This document shows positions 1-9,098 of a stretch of DNA of 64,000 nucleotides, in pieces (position 1 is the stretch's first letter; every line of letters starts with the position of its first letter). Made by a program: the position numbers and the translations under genes. The notes under the pieces are model-generated. The model saw nothing but the letters and a program-made list of their open reading frames with translations, was not told the origin of the DNA and did not search any database. This stretch comes from Neokomagataea tanensis (GTDB taxonomy: Bacteria; Pseudomonadota; Alphaproteobacteria; Acetobacterales; Acetobacteraceae): assembly GCF_006542335.1 (NCBI RefSeq), contig NZ_CP032485.1, positions 1,791,001 through 1,855,000 of the forward strand, in the 5' to 3' direction.

Positions 1-216
1 GGTGAGATGGAAGCGTGCCATTTGTGTGACGGCATTTGCGCCATCCATTGCGTCTGCTCCGCCACCTCCATGGACGTGAAGATCGATAAAGCCTGGTAGA
101 ATGTAACGATCAGGCACATGCGTTTTTGGTTCAAAGCTTGAGATCAGTCCGTCACGAAGCGTAATTTGCCCTGGTTGGATGCCGCTTGGAGTGAGGATGT
201 GGCCGTCAATATACAT
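1..216 (-). CDS. nagA: N-acetylglucosamine-6-phosphate deacetylase, N-terminal part (cut by window edge)
   Basis: The first 72 codons are present, read leftward from an ATG at 214-216; the rest lies outside the window. The translated N-terminus holds the amidohydrolase signature LPGFIDLHVHGGGG, in which the HxH pair binds the catalytic metal; it is followed by ADAMDG, as in NagA proteins. NagA removes the acetyl group from GlcNAc-6-phosphate in the cytoplasm and feeds NagB. It lies 40 bp downstream of the ROK kinase on the same strand, so the two are probably co-transcribed. Identity is inferred from this motif and the surrounding amino-sugar genes. Confidence 0.88.
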   Translation of the reverse strand, partial: MYIDGHILTPSGIQPGQITLRDGLISSFEPKTHVPDRYILPGFIDLHVHGGGGADAMDGANAVTQMARFHLT

Positions 217-256
217 GGTTGCTCCGGGGTGGACTATTTACGCGGTGGGAGATGAT

Positions 257-1150
257 TCAAGTCAGTGCGGATGCACCAAGCAAAGCTGCGTCAGGCCCTA
301 GGGTACCGGGAACAACAAGCGGGGCATCTTGCTGGTGCAAAATGCGTTTGCGTACGGCATGATCAAGGGCACTTACCAGTTTATGTGCATTAGAAAGGCC
401 GCCGCCAACGGGAATGATGGTTGCGCCCGTAGTGTTTATCACGAGTGCAAGGGCTGCAGATGTGTAGTTCAAGTATACGTCTATCGTTTTTGTGGCGTCG
501 TTTTCTCCCGCTTCCCAAGCGGCAACGATAGAGTGGCTGTCGCATGGGGCAAAGCCATTCCAGAGATGAAGACGTTCCAGCCCTCGCGCACTACCGAAAG
601 TGTCTAGGCATCCTTTTTGGCCGCAACCACAAGGAAAACAAGGGGTAGCGTTGGGGAGGTCAGGCAGGTGAGGAATAATCGGGGCATGGCCCCATTCGCC
701 CGATACGCCACCGCCGCCAAGAATGAGTTGGCCTTTCCAGATCATACCGCCACCAACGCCGGTACCAAGGATGATGCCGAAAACATTGTCATGCCCGCGG
801 GCGACCCCAAAATGGGCTTCTCCCATAACAAAGCAGTCAGCGTCATTAGCTACGCGCACTGTGCGTTTTAGGTGTGAGTTTAATAGAGATGCAAAGCTTG
901 TCCCGTCCATGCAGGGAATATTAGCCGTGGTGAGTGCGCCAGTTTTGGGCTCTTGCGTTCCGGCCATGGCAATATGTAAAGGCACGCCGGGATAGGGAGC
1001 GGCCATGGAGTGCAGGCAGTTCAAAAACGCATTAAAATCGCGGGTGGGGGTAGGCTCTTTTCTACGGTTAGCGAGAGCATTCCTGTGATCAAGAACCGCA
1101 AAATCGATAAATGATCCACCGATATCGGCGCATAGAATGCGGGCTTGCAT
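257..1150 (-). CDS. nagK: ROK-family sugar kinase, probable N-acetylglucosamine kinase
   Basis: A 297-residue ROK kinase. Visible motifs are the phosphate-binding ADIGGSF at residues 8-14, NDAD at 102-105 (catalytic Asp region), GTGVGGG at 129-135, GEWGH at 151-155, and the ROK zinc motif CGCGQKGC at 174-181. No N-terminal helix-turn-helix is present, so this is an enzyme and not a NagC-type repressor. Lying directly upstream of nagA and divergent from nagB, it most likely phosphorylates imported GlcNAc at O6. Fructokinase or glucokinase activity cannot be excluded from sequence alone. Confidence 0.82.
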   Translation of the reverse strand: MQARILCADIGGSFIDFAVLDHRNALANRRKEPTPTRDFNAFLNCLHSMAAPYPGVPLHIAMAGTQEPKTGALTTANIPCMDGTSFASLLNSHLKRTVRVANDADCFVMGEAHFGVARGHDNVFGIILGTGVGGGMIWKGQLILGGGGVSGEWGHAPIIPHLPDLPNATPCFPCGCGQKGCLDTFGSARGLERLHLWNGFAPCDSHSIVAAWEAGENDATKTIDVYLNYTSAALALVINTTGATIIPVGGGLSNAHKLVSALDHAVRKRILHQQDAPLVVPGTLGPDAALLGASALT

Positions 1151-1430
1151 GCGTGGGTTGATCTCTCTGTGTGTGACGGCACGACTTTGTAGGCAGGCTT
1201 CTCAAGAAAAGGCAGGTGAGGCCATTTTTTTTCTACATTGTACCATGCGCTACCGCTAATTTGGCTTTGACCTACTTTAGGGTTCGTGCAGTCATGATTA
1301 CAATACTTCGCAGCATAAGTTTGGGCTGCGGGGCAGCATCTTTCGAAAACTTAGAAAATATTTTGATCGTGTAATGTGATGGCGTCCGTTGAGTGCAGGT
1401 GGGCTCTACGCGTGACAGGGGAAGGCGAAG
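1151..1430. promoter_or_regulatory. Divergent promoter region between nagK-nagA and nagB
   Basis: This 280-bp stretch separates the leftward kinase-nagA pair from the rightward nagB operon, so it must hold promoters for both. An AT-rich patch around 1345-1375 is a plausible promoter for nagB. No clear operator palindrome was recognised, and no regulator gene is encoded within the island, so the controlling protein is probably encoded elsewhere. Confidence 0.4.
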
Positions 1431-2186
1431 ATGAAAATTGTTATTCTGCCTGATGCTAGAGCTGTCAGTTGCGCTGTAGCAGATATTATAGTGCAGGAAG
1501 TCCGGCGCAATCCGCAAGCTGTTCTTGGCTTGGCAACGGGGAGAACGATGGAAGCAATTTACGCTGAACTATGCGCCCGGCATAAAGGTGGTATTGCTGA
1601 ACTTTCTAATATCAGTAGTTTTAATTTGGACGAATATGTGGGGCTGTCGGAAGAAGATCCCAGATCATACCATTATTACATGCGGGAAAATCTATTTAGC
1701 ACAATTGGTATAGAGGCAAATAAAGGGAGGCTCCCCAAGGGTGCAGCGCATGACCCCGAACAAGCAGCAGCAGAGTACGATGTGGCACTCGCGGCAAGTG
1801 GTGGTGTGGATATGCAACTCTTAGGGATAGGAGAAAATGGTCACATTGGTTTTAACGAACCGCTATCCGGATTGAGCACACGTACCCGCGTGGTAGCTTT
1901 GGCTAAAGCGACCTTGGAGCAGAATGCTAAAATGTTCGGTGGCGATTATAACAATGTCCCGAAGCAAGCGATTACAATGGGTATAGGAACTATTCTTGAG
2001 GCAAGATCCATTTTGCTTGTAGCGACGGGGAGCGCCAAGGCACGCGCCGTAGCGCAAAGTGTTGAAGGAGCGTTGAGCGCATCTATGCCGGGTTCGGCCT
2101 TACAATTACATGCAAAATGCATTGTAGTGCTTGATCAGGGCGCTGCGTCAGAACTTGGCCAGCGAGAGGCCAGCGAGAGGCCATAG
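1431..2186 (+). CDS. nagB: Glucosamine-6-phosphate deaminase (C-terminus altered by tandem duplication)
   Basis: Converts GlcN-6-phosphate to fructose-6-phosphate and ammonia. The 251-residue protein shows the substrate-binding ATGRT motif near residue 35, FNLDEYVGL with Asp67, and the active-site motif GIGENGHIGFNEP at 132-144 with His138 and Glu143. The GENGH form resembles Gram-positive NagB more than the E. coli GNDGH form. The last codons are shifted by an 11-bp tandem duplication at 2161-2182. With a single copy the frame would run on to a TGA at 2243-2245 and overlap the next gene's ATG as ATGA. The catalytic core is intact, so activity may survive. Confidence 0.93.
   Translation: MKIVILPDARAVSCAVADIIVQEVRRNPQAVLGLATGRTMEAIYAELCARHKGGIAELSNISSFNLDEYVGLSEEDPRSYHYYMRENLFSTIGIEANKGRLPKGAAHDPEQAAAEYDVALAASGGVDMQLLGIGENGHIGFNEPLSGLSTRTRVVALAKATLEQNAKMFGGDYNNVPKQAITMGIGTILEARSILLVATGSAKARAVAQSVEGALSASMPGSALQLHAKCIVVLDQGAASELGQREASERP
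2161..2182 (+). repeat. 11-bp perfect tandem duplication at the nagB 3' end
   Basis: The unit AGCGAGAGGCC occurs twice back to back. Because 11 is not a multiple of three, the second copy shifts the nagB frame and creates a TAG a few bases later. Removing one copy restores about 20 further codons and an ATGA overlap with the downstream transporter. Confidence 0.9.
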
Positions 2187-2241
2187 AGTGGCAAATGAAA
2201 TATGATCCGGAATTATCTGGCTTAATAAGGCAGTATCAAGC

Positions 2242-3510
2242 ATGACCAATATGTCTTTGCAGCCGAAGGCGCCATTATGGCCTTTGGGGCTGATGGCACT
2301 TTTGTTTTTTGTTGTCGGATTTGTGACGTGGGCAAACGGCCCGCTTATTACTTTTGTGCAGATCGCTTTCCATATTAGCGATTTTCGTGCGTTTCTTGTG
2401 CCTGCTGCCTTCTACCTGTCTTACGTTGTGTTCGCGCTTCCTGCGTCTTGGGTGGCGGAACGGTGTGGGATGAAGCGCGGTATGGTGTTGGCCCTGTTGA
2501 TCATGGCGCAGGGCATTCTGACGTTCGCACGTTTTATTTCGTGGCAGGTTTACGATGCCGCTCTTGTCGGCTTGTTCATTTTGGGAGCAGGGCTTGCGCT
2601 CTTGCAGGTGACGATCAACCCCTATGTGAGCTTGCTTGGCGCGCCGGAGCGCGCAGCGCAACGCATTGCCATCATGGGTATATGCAATAAGTTTGCGGGC
2701 ATATTAGCTCCACTCGTTCTTGGTACGCTGGTTATGCACGACATAAGCCATGTGTCTGCGGAGCTTTCTCAGGATATTTCCCCTGACCATAGGCATGCAA
2801 TCATCGCGCATTTTACATATGGTTTGTTTGGGCCATATCTGGGTTTAGCGGGATTATTAGTGCTGACTGCGCTTGTTGTGGCGCGTGCCCCGCTACCTGA
2901 GCTGCAGGCAAGTCGAAAAGAGGGAGCTTCGATTGAAAAAGACACAAAGAAGCTCTCAGGCAGAGTGCTTTTTGGTGCGATGGCGCTCTTTATGTATGTC
3001 GGCGTTGAAGTTATGGCAGGGGATGCGATCGGAACATACGGCCGTAGCTTTGGCTTGCCGATTGATCAGACTAAGTTTTTGACGTCAGCGACATTGGCCT
3101 CAATGCTTTTAGGTTATATCTCCGGCATTATTGTGTCTCCGAGGTTTTTGGCTCAGGAGGTCTATATGGTCATGACCTGTGCTTTAGGGACGGTGTTGGC
3201 CTTGAGTGCATGGATGACCGGCGGATATACGTCCGTCTTGTTGGTGGCTTTTTTGGGCTTTGCCAATGCCATGATTTGGCCGACCCTATTCCCTTTGGCG
3301 ATCAGGAATTCTGGTTCAGCGGCGGCATTCGCATCATCGGTCCTGATCATGGCAATTTGCGGGGGCGCATTATTGCCGCAAGCATGGATATTGCTGAGCC
3401 ACAGCATAGGTTTCCAAGCGGCGTTTAGTCTTATTGCTTTGGTTGCCTACGGGGTTATTGGAAGTTACGGTTTTTATTGGCACAAACAAGATAAAAAGTC
3501 CTCGGGCTAG
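2242..3510 (+). CDS. nagP: MFS sugar transporter, FucP/NagP-like (probable GlcNAc:H+ symporter)
   Basis: A 422-residue inner-membrane protein with about 12 hydrophobic segments. The N-terminus (FFVVGFVTWANGPLI) and ALLQVTINPYVSLLG near residue 118 are typical of the FucP/GluP sugar-symporter branch of MFS, which includes NagP of proteobacteria. It is placed between nagB and an SSS symporter, so GlcNAc is the likely substrate; this is inferred from context. It begins where an undamaged nagB would end (ATGA overlap), which supports translational coupling in the ancestral operon. A second in-frame ATG lies at 2251. Confidence 0.8.
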   Translation: MTNMSLQPKAPLWPLGLMALLFFVVGFVTWANGPLITFVQIAFHISDFRAFLVPAAFYLSYVVFALPASWVAERCGMKRGMVLALLIMAQGILTFARFISWQVYDAALVGLFILGAGLALLQVTINPYVSLLGAPERAAQRIAIMGICNKFAGILAPLVLGTLVMHDISHVSAELSQDISPDHRHAIIAHFTYGLFGPYLGLAGLLVLTALVVARAPLPELQASRKEGASIEKDTKKLSGRVLFGAMALFMYVGVEVMAGDAIGTYGRSFGLPIDQTKFLTSATLASMLLGYISGIIVSPRFLAQEVYMVMTCALGTVLALSAWMTGGYTSVLLVAFLGFANAMIWPTLFPLAIRNSGSAAAFASSVLIMAICGGALLPQAWILLSHSIGFQAAFSLIALVAYGVIGSYGFYWHKQDKKSSG

Positions 3511-3958
3511 AGGAGCTAAGGGGCCTAAAGTTAGCAAGCGCAGCATGCTTTAGCGCTATTTTATGCAGCCATATGGGGGCAACTGCGATACGTGATCCTG
3601 CGATGAGTTCGGCGGGATTACAGTCAAAGGATCAGTACCGCAGCCGTAAAGTGATGCTCTGCAAGTGCTAGTCGTTTAAGGTTTTATCGCTGGTTTTTTA
3701 AGTGGATACCCAGAAAAATGTCGGTGCATTCTCAGTGCTAATGCATGGCTTGTCGGGTCGCCTGATATTAGAAAGGCTGTCGTCCAAAAGCGGATAACAC
3801 GTTGACTTTGGGTGATTACCGCTCCCAATTGTGCAGCGGGCGTTGCGCAGTAGAATTTATGTGCGGCTATTTTCGGGAGCTTGTTTTGGAAAGAAAATAA
3901 ATTGCTTTGCCGTCCCCTATAAAATAGTCTTTCGTAGGAACATCCCCGAGAGCGGCAC
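3511..3958. other. 448-bp gap, no gene recognised
   Basis: Between the MFS and SSS transporter genes. A leftward open frame at 3676-3960 gives a protein without recognisable features and is probably chance. The gap is long enough to hold a separate promoter for SSS-murQ-anmK. No convincing operator, terminator or RNA gene was seen. Confidence 0.4.
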
Positions 3959-5458
3959 ATGCATCTTACTGATATTCTTATTATTTGTGCTTATCTCGTT
4001 CTTTTGCCCTGCGTGACAATTATTTTATCACGTAGGGGCAGCGCTCAGGATTTTTTGTCAGCCCATCACGATCTGCCTTGGTGGGCAATCTGCTTATCGC
4101 TTGTTGCGACTGAAACATCGACGTTAACGTTTATTAGTGTTCCCGGTATTGGTTACACGGATGGTCTTGTCTTTGTAGGTTTGGCGGTCGGCTATTTTAT
4201 TGGTCGTGGCATTGTCGCACTTTGGTTTTTGCCGCTCTACGCACGCGGAGCAATGACAAGTGCTTATCAGTATTTGGGCGAAAGATTTGGCTCTAAAGTG
4301 CAGCATGTTGCATCTGGTGCGTTCTTAGCCACCAGACTTGTCGCTGAAAGTGTGCGTTTGTTGGCAGGAATGCTGCCATTGGTCTGGCTCATGGGGCAGG
4401 CGGGTATTGCGGTAAATCAGGTAAGCCTTTTGTGCATCATTATGGCTGCGACACTCGTATACACGCTCTTTGGTGGTTTGAGGGCGGTAGTTTGGTCGGA
4501 TGTAATTCAGCTTGTATTATATGCTGTCGGAGCCGTGTTTTGTGTCGGTCTGTTATGGCCGAAAATCTCGAGAGGTGATTGGGCGCTGGCTTCTGCCTCG
4601 GGTCATTTATCCTTATTCCACCACACACATCACGTGCTCTCAGATCCGTTCACACCTCTCGCGGCTGTGGTTGGCGGAACCATTTTAACGGTTGCATCAC
4701 ACGGAACCGACCAACTCCTTGTACAGCGGTTACTTGCGGCTGGAAGTTTGCGTTCAGCGCGGGCTGCGTTGATTGGCAGTGCGGTTTTGGTTGGTGGGTT
4801 GTTTGGGGTTCTGTCCCTGATTGGGGTGCAGTTATGGTTGGTTCACGGGGGTGTCCCGCTAAGCGCGTTGGGTTTGAAATCAGATGATCTATTCCCGCAC
4901 TTTATAGCCACAGGGCTGCCCGCAGGTTGTGCTGGGCTACTTGTGGCAGGTGTGCTGAGCGCGACGATGGGGTCTTTGTCCTCGACGTTGAATGCGATGG
5001 CAGGTGTTTTGCTAACGGATTTTGGTGAAAAACCCGGCGCCCTGCTTAAAAAACTAACGAAGGCGCTGCATCCGCGCGGTGGCGCGCTCGTAGCAGCGCG
5101 ATATGCAACGGTTTTTTGGGCTTTTGCTTTGGTATTTTGCGCGTTGTTGTTGGGGCATTCTGACCGCTCCGCCGTTATCATTGGGTTGACTGTCGCGGGT
5201 TGGTCTTACGGTCCTACGTTAGGGGCTTTTTTGTATGGGATGTGCGTACCAACCGCGACGGCAGGCGATGTTCTAAAAGGGTTATGGGCTGGGCTTATTG
5301 GAATGGCAGCTTTTATGGGAGCGTCACAGTTGTGGGGCTTTAAAATTGCTTTCCCGTGGTTGGTCCCGCTGGGCGTGTTCACGATGTTTCCTGTTGCTTG
5401 GTTATCGACAAAATTGGCGAAACGACCCAAGATCGACCTAGATTCAGATAAAATTTAG
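3959..5458 (+). CDS. Sodium:solute symporter (SSS/SLC5) family transporter
   Basis: A 499-residue membrane protein with about 13 hydrophobic segments. SSS hallmarks include LSLVATETSTLTFISVPG near residues 48-65, the unwound first core helix that binds solute and sodium, and GGLRAVVWSDVIQ near 172-184. It stands 20 bp upstream of murQ, followed by anmK. The inferred cargo is therefore MurNAc, anhydroMurNAc or a related amino sugar, though sialic acid or other sugars are possible for this family. It differs from the well-known routes, the MurP PTS and AmpG, neither of which is seen here. Confidence 0.8.
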   Translation: MHLTDILIICAYLVLLPCVTIILSRRGSAQDFLSAHHDLPWWAICLSLVATETSTLTFISVPGIGYTDGLVFVGLAVGYFIGRGIVALWFLPLYARGAMTSAYQYLGERFGSKVQHVASGAFLATRLVAESVRLLAGMLPLVWLMGQAGIAVNQVSLLCIIMAATLVYTLFGGLRAVVWSDVIQLVLYAVGAVFCVGLLWPKISRGDWALASASGHLSLFHHTHHVLSDPFTPLAAVVGGTILTVASHGTDQLLVQRLLAAGSLRSARAALIGSAVLVGGLFGVLSLIGVQLWLVHGGVPLSALGLKSDDLFPHFIATGLPAGCAGLLVAGVLSATMGSLSSTLNAMAGVLLTDFGEKPGALLKKLTKALHPRGGALVAARYATVFWAFALVFCALLLGHSDRSAVIIGLTVAGWSYGPTLGAFLYGMCVPTATAGDVLKGLWAGLIGMAAFMGASQLWGFKIAFPWLVPLGVFTMFPVAWLSTKLAKRPKIDLDSDKI

Positions 5459-5478
5459 TAAGAAAGTCCATCACAGCC

Positions 5479-6402
5479 ATGACCGAAAGCCTTTCTGTAA
5501 CAGGTACTGAGCGCCACGATCCACGCTATGCGGATATTGACGTTTGGCCGACGGGGGCCATACTGGATGCGCTTGCTGAAGCCCAAATGACAGCGACTGC
5601 ACTGGTTCGTGCTGCAGTGCCTCAACTCGAGAAAATTGTTGACACGGCTTTGCCTGGATTACAGCGCGGTGGGCGTTTGTTTTACGTTGGCGCAGGAACG
5701 TCCGGTCGCATCGGGATGCAGGATGGCGTGGAGCTGACGCCGACTTTTGGTTTGCCGCCCGAGCGTTTGGTTCTGCTCCTTGCAGGTGGGGCGGGGGCGC
5801 TTTTCCAAGCTGCAGAAGGGGCGGAGGACCAAGAAGAAACGGCCCGAGACGAAATTATGGCTCATCAGCCAACAGGAAATGACGTCGTGTTTGGCATCGC
5901 AGCGAGTGGGGGTACGCCTTATACCTGTGCTGCTATTGCTGCTGCCCGTGCGGCCGGTGCAATGACTGTTGGCATTGCGTGCAACGCCGAGGGGCGCTTG
6001 CTGCGCGAGGCAGAATATCCTGTTGCGATTGTTACGGGGCCTGAAGTTGTTGCCGGTTCAACCCGCCTAAAAGCGGGTACGGCCCAGAAGTCTGCACTGA
6101 ACCTGCTTTCTACGACGCTGATGATACGCTTGGGCCATGCATATCGCGGTTTGATGGTCGACATGCGTGTGGTGAATGCGAAGTTGGAAAAACGAGCCGA
6201 AAGTATGGTGCGGACATTGGCAGGTGGCACTGAAGCAGACATCAAGGATGCCCTGAAAGGTGCAGGTAAGAACGTCAAACGCGCAGTGCTGCTCCGTCAC
6301 GGTTTGACGCTGGAGACGGCAGAAATGGCTTTAAGCGAAGCGCAGGGCGATTTGAGGCTCGCACTGAACGCATTGAAGGCAAAAACATCCTCTGATTTTT
6401 GA
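5479..6402 (+). CDS. murQ: N-acetylmuramic acid 6-phosphate etherase
   Basis: Cleaves the lactyl ether of MurNAc-6-phosphate to give GlcNAc-6-phosphate and D-lactate. The 307-residue protein has the SIS-domain signature YVGAGTSGRIG at 69-79. It continues with DGVELTPTFG (Glu85) and AAEGAED near 111, which matches the two conserved acidic residues of MurQ. GIAASGGTPYT and VVAGSTRLKAGTAQK complete the family pattern. The length is normal. It follows the SSS gene by 20 bp and precedes anmK, which makes its substrate. Confidence 0.94.
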   Translation: MTESLSVTGTERHDPRYADIDVWPTGAILDALAEAQMTATALVRAAVPQLEKIVDTALPGLQRGGRLFYVGAGTSGRIGMQDGVELTPTFGLPPERLVLLLAGGAGALFQAAEGAEDQEETARDEIMAHQPTGNDVVFGIAASGGTPYTCAAIAAARAAGAMTVGIACNAEGRLLREAEYPVAIVTGPEVVAGSTRLKAGTAQKSALNLLSTTLMIRLGHAYRGLMVDMRVVNAKLEKRAESMVRTLAGGTEADIKDALKGAGKNVKRAVLLRHGLTLETAEMALSEAQGDLRLALNALKAKTSSDF

Positions 6403-6473
6403 GTTTTGGTCGCGTCCAGGCAAGTATTGTCTGGGTGTGAACAGTGTTGCGATTAAAGGTGGCGTGAAAAGGC

Positions 6474-7592
6474 ATGGTGCAGTCATTGCGTGTGATCGGC
6501 CTGATGAGTGGTACCTCGTTGGATGGGGTCGATGCGGCGATTATTGAAACCTGTGGTGAAAAGGTTTCATGGCGCGGTCCGTCTTTGAGCTTGCCTTACG
6601 CCCCTGAGTTACGTGCGAAGGCGCGGGAATTGTTAGAGTGTGCGGCTTCAATGGCCGCTGATGATCCGCAGGTGTGTGAAGTCGAGCAGGCTTTGACGGC
6701 CCGGCACATTGATGCGGTAGAAGCGCTGCGGGGGCAAATTGATGGCCGGGTGGATTTAATCGGTTTTCATGGTCAGACCATTTTCCATGCACCGGCTGAG
6801 GGGCGGACTTGGCAAATCGGTGATGCGGCAAAGCTATCGCGCGAGACAGGTCTGCCGGTTATTCACGATTTTCGTCGTCAGGATGTTCGTTCAGGCGGAG
6901 AAGGGGCGCCGCTTGCGCCGTGGTATCATGCGGCACTTTTGAGCGAGCATGCCGGGCCAATCGCAGTGTTGAACATTGGTGGCGTTGCGAATGTGACGTT
7001 TATCGGGGCAGATGGCCAAATTGTTGCGTGTGATACTGGGCCGGGTAATGCTTTGATTGATGACTGGGCCATGCGTCATACGGGTGTGCCGTACGATAGA
7101 GATGGCGCTTTGGCAGCAGCAGGCAGTGTGCATACCTCAATTGTTGAGCATTTGTTGGATGCACCTTTTTTCGTTAAGTCGCCCCCAAAATCGTTAGACC
7201 GGCAAAGTTTTGCCCATGCTCTGCATGCGGTGGAGGGCCTGTCGGTACAAGATGGAGCAGCGACTTTAACGGCGTTTACGGTTGAGGCTGTGAAACGCAC
7301 TATTCTGCCAGCGGCCCCGAAGGCTTGGTATGTGTGCGGAGGTGGGCGCAGGAACCCCATGCTTATGGCGGGTCTGGCGGAAGGGTTAGGCGCGCCTGTT
7401 CGTTCCGTTGAGGCCTTAGGCTGGGATGGGGATGCGCTGGAAGCAGAGTGCTTTGGATATTTGGCGGTGCGGAGCTTGAGAGGCTTACCGTTGTCTGCGC
7501 CGGGTATCACGGGGGCGCCCCGGCTTGAAACAGGTGGCATCTTGACGTGTGACGGTATCCGCCCGCCACGTTGGTTGACTGGCGATTTATAA
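6474..7592 (+). CDS. anmK: 1,6-anhydro-N-acetylmuramic acid kinase
   Basis: Hydrolyses the anhydro ring of anhMurNAc and phosphorylates it to MurNAc-6-phosphate, the MurQ substrate. The 372-residue length fits. GLMSGTSLDGVDAAIIE at 9-25 is the AnmK ATP-binding signature, and DTGPGNALIDDW near 183-194 holds the second conserved motif. Together with murQ, nagA and nagB, it completes the route from anhMurNAc to fructose-6-phosphate. The NagZ and AmpG steps are not in this window. Confidence 0.95.
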   Translation: MVQSLRVIGLMSGTSLDGVDAAIIETCGEKVSWRGPSLSLPYAPELRAKARELLECAASMAADDPQVCEVEQALTARHIDAVEALRGQIDGRVDLIGFHGQTIFHAPAEGRTWQIGDAAKLSRETGLPVIHDFRRQDVRSGGEGAPLAPWYHAALLSEHAGPIAVLNIGGVANVTFIGADGQIVACDTGPGNALIDDWAMRHTGVPYDRDGALAAAGSVHTSIVEHLLDAPFFVKSPPKSLDRQSFAHALHAVEGLSVQDGAATLTAFTVEAVKRTILPAAPKAWYVCGGGRRNPMLMAGLAEGLGAPVRSVEALGWDGDALEAECFGYLAVRSLRGLPLSAPGITGAPRLETGGILTCDGIRPPRWLTGDL

Positions 7593-7632
7593 GCCGCACG
7601 GTTGGCCCCTTGGGTTATGGGGCTGAACAACG

Positions 7633-7662
7633 TTGCGGTGCATGCTGGCAGAGGCACCGCAA
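7633..7662. terminator. Probable bidirectional terminator hairpin
   Basis: A perfect 9-bp stem, TTGCGGTGC paired with GCACCGCAA, lies between the convergent anmK and sulfatase genes. A second, weaker GCCCC/GGGGC hairpin sits just before it at about 7605-7624. Neither has a strong T-tract, so the terminator call is tentative. Confidence 0.45.
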
Positions 7663-7684
7663 AGGTCTGTGCCGCTAATTGGGT

Positions 7685-9094
7685 TTATAGGTCATCCGCT
7701 GGCACGCCGTAGTGGTCGGCAAAGTGTTTGCCATCAGCCCCCCAGCTATAGCTTTTTTCAGGGAAGGGAAGCATTTGGGCATTCCATTGAGCCCAGTCGC
7801 TGCGGAGCTTCTCAAAGATTTCCGGGAAGCGTGCTTTTAGGTTTGCGCGTTCTCGCGGATCTGCGACGACATCGAACAGAAATTCATTTGAGCCAATTTT
7901 AAGGTACTTATAGTGCCCTTCCGTTTGTGCGTGTTGATCGTTCTTTTTGTAGCGCCAAGAGAATGTCCGATCTTCGCGTTTTGCTGGATCGCGCAAAAAG
8001 GGCCCAATATCACGCCCATCAGGGGCGAAACTTTGATCGGGCGTGACGCCTGCGGCAGCGAGGAAGGTTGGGAGCCAATCCATTGTTATAACTGCTTGCT
8101 CGCTTTCGCTGCCCGGTTGAATAACGCCGGGCCAGCGTATGACAGCGGGTACACGTAGCCCACCTTCGAGTAACTCGCCCTTCATGCCGGTAAATGGCCA
8201 AATGTCAGAGAAGCGCTCACCGCCGTTATCGCTGGTGAAAACTACGAGGGTGTTATCGCTGATGCCTAGGCGGTCAAGTGTTGCAAGAACACGGCCGATC
8301 TCGTCATCCATGGCTTTAACCATGCGGCCGTAGGTTTCCTGAGTTCCACCATCAAAGTCACCGATATTGCCTTTAATCCGCTTGGATTCAGCTTCGTCTC
8401 CCGGGCCTTCCCATGGCCAATGAGGGGCGTTGAAATGGAGGCTTAAAAAGAAAGGTTTCTGGTGTGTAGAGAATTCTTCCAGCAATTGCGTGGCACGATT
8501 TCCGAGCAGTGTCGTCAGGTAGCCGTGGTCATGTGTGAGGTTTGCATCGTCGTAAAATTGGTCATGGCCGGGCTTGGCTTGGTGGGTGAAATAATCAGCG
8601 GCGCCACCACTAAAACCGTAAAAATGTTCATAGCCGCTTTTCAGTGGTCCGAAGTTAGGAGGAGAGCCAAGATGCCATTTTCCGACAAGCGCGGTTTGAT
8701 AACCACTACGGCGCAGCTGTTCTGGGAGTGTAGGTAGTCCCGGTGGCAGGCCAAGGTCTTTCCGTGCTGAGAAAGCAATGGGTTCTTCCAAGCCGCATGC
8801 TAAGCGGTCCTGATAGCGGCCTGTGATAAGGGCTGTGCGAGTGGCGGAGCAAACTGCGGAATTGGCATATGCCCGCTTTAGTTTGATGCCTCCGGCTGCG
8901 ATACGATCAATAGCGGGGGTGGTAAAGCCGGGATTGCCTAGGCAGGAGACATCTGCGTAGCCGAGATCATCCGCTAGTATAAAAACAATGTTAGGCCGTT
9001 TCACATCTGCAGCGTGTAGCGGGGGAACAAAAGCACTCAAGCTCAGGCTTGTCGCACCGGCGAGGAAATGGCGTCTTTTTGTAAAATTGGGCAT
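7685..9094 (-). CDS. Sulfatase (arylsulfatase type), Tat-exported
   Basis: Hydrolyses sulfate esters. I start it at the ATG at 9092-9094, which has an AAGG ribosome site and gives 469 residues. The N-terminus then carries TKRRHFLAG, a twin-arginine signal ending near LHAAD, so it acts in the periplasm. RPNIVFILADDLGYADVS holds the metal-binding Asp pair near residues 42-43. NSAVCSATR contains the Cys82-x-A-x-R sulfatase signature whose cysteine is converted to formylglycine. It begins 4 bp after the frameshifted binding-protein gene and is probably co-transcribed with it. The exact ester is unknown. Confidence 0.88.
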   Translation of the reverse strand: MPNFTKRRHFLAGATSLSLSAFVPPLHAADVKRPNIVFILADDLGYADVSCLGNPGFTTPAIDRIAAGGIKLKRAYANSAVCSATRTALITGRYQDRLACGLEEPIAFSARKDLGLPPGLPTLPEQLRRSGYQTALVGKWHLGSPPNFGPLKSGYEHFYGFSGGAADYFTHQAKPGHDQFYDDANLTHDHGYLTTLLGNRATQLLEEFSTHQKPFFLSLHFNAPHWPWEGPGDEAESKRIKGNIGDFDGGTQETYGRMVKAMDDEIGRVLATLDRLGISDNTLVVFTSDNGGERFSDIWPFTGMKGELLEGGLRVPAVIRWPGVIQPGSESEQAVITMDWLPTFLAAAGVTPDQSFAPDGRDIGPFLRDPAKREDRTFSWRYKKNDQHAQTEGHYKYLKIGSNEFLFDVVADPRERANLKARFPEIFEKLRSDWAQWNAQMLPFPEKSYSWGADGKHFADHYGVPADDL

Positions 9095-9098
9095 GAGA

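Noticed and set aside
3676..3960. Leftward 94-codon open frame in the gap between the two sugar transporters
   Set aside because: No conserved motif, poor ribosome site and an unlikely amino-acid mix. It probably reflects chance in a non-coding gap.
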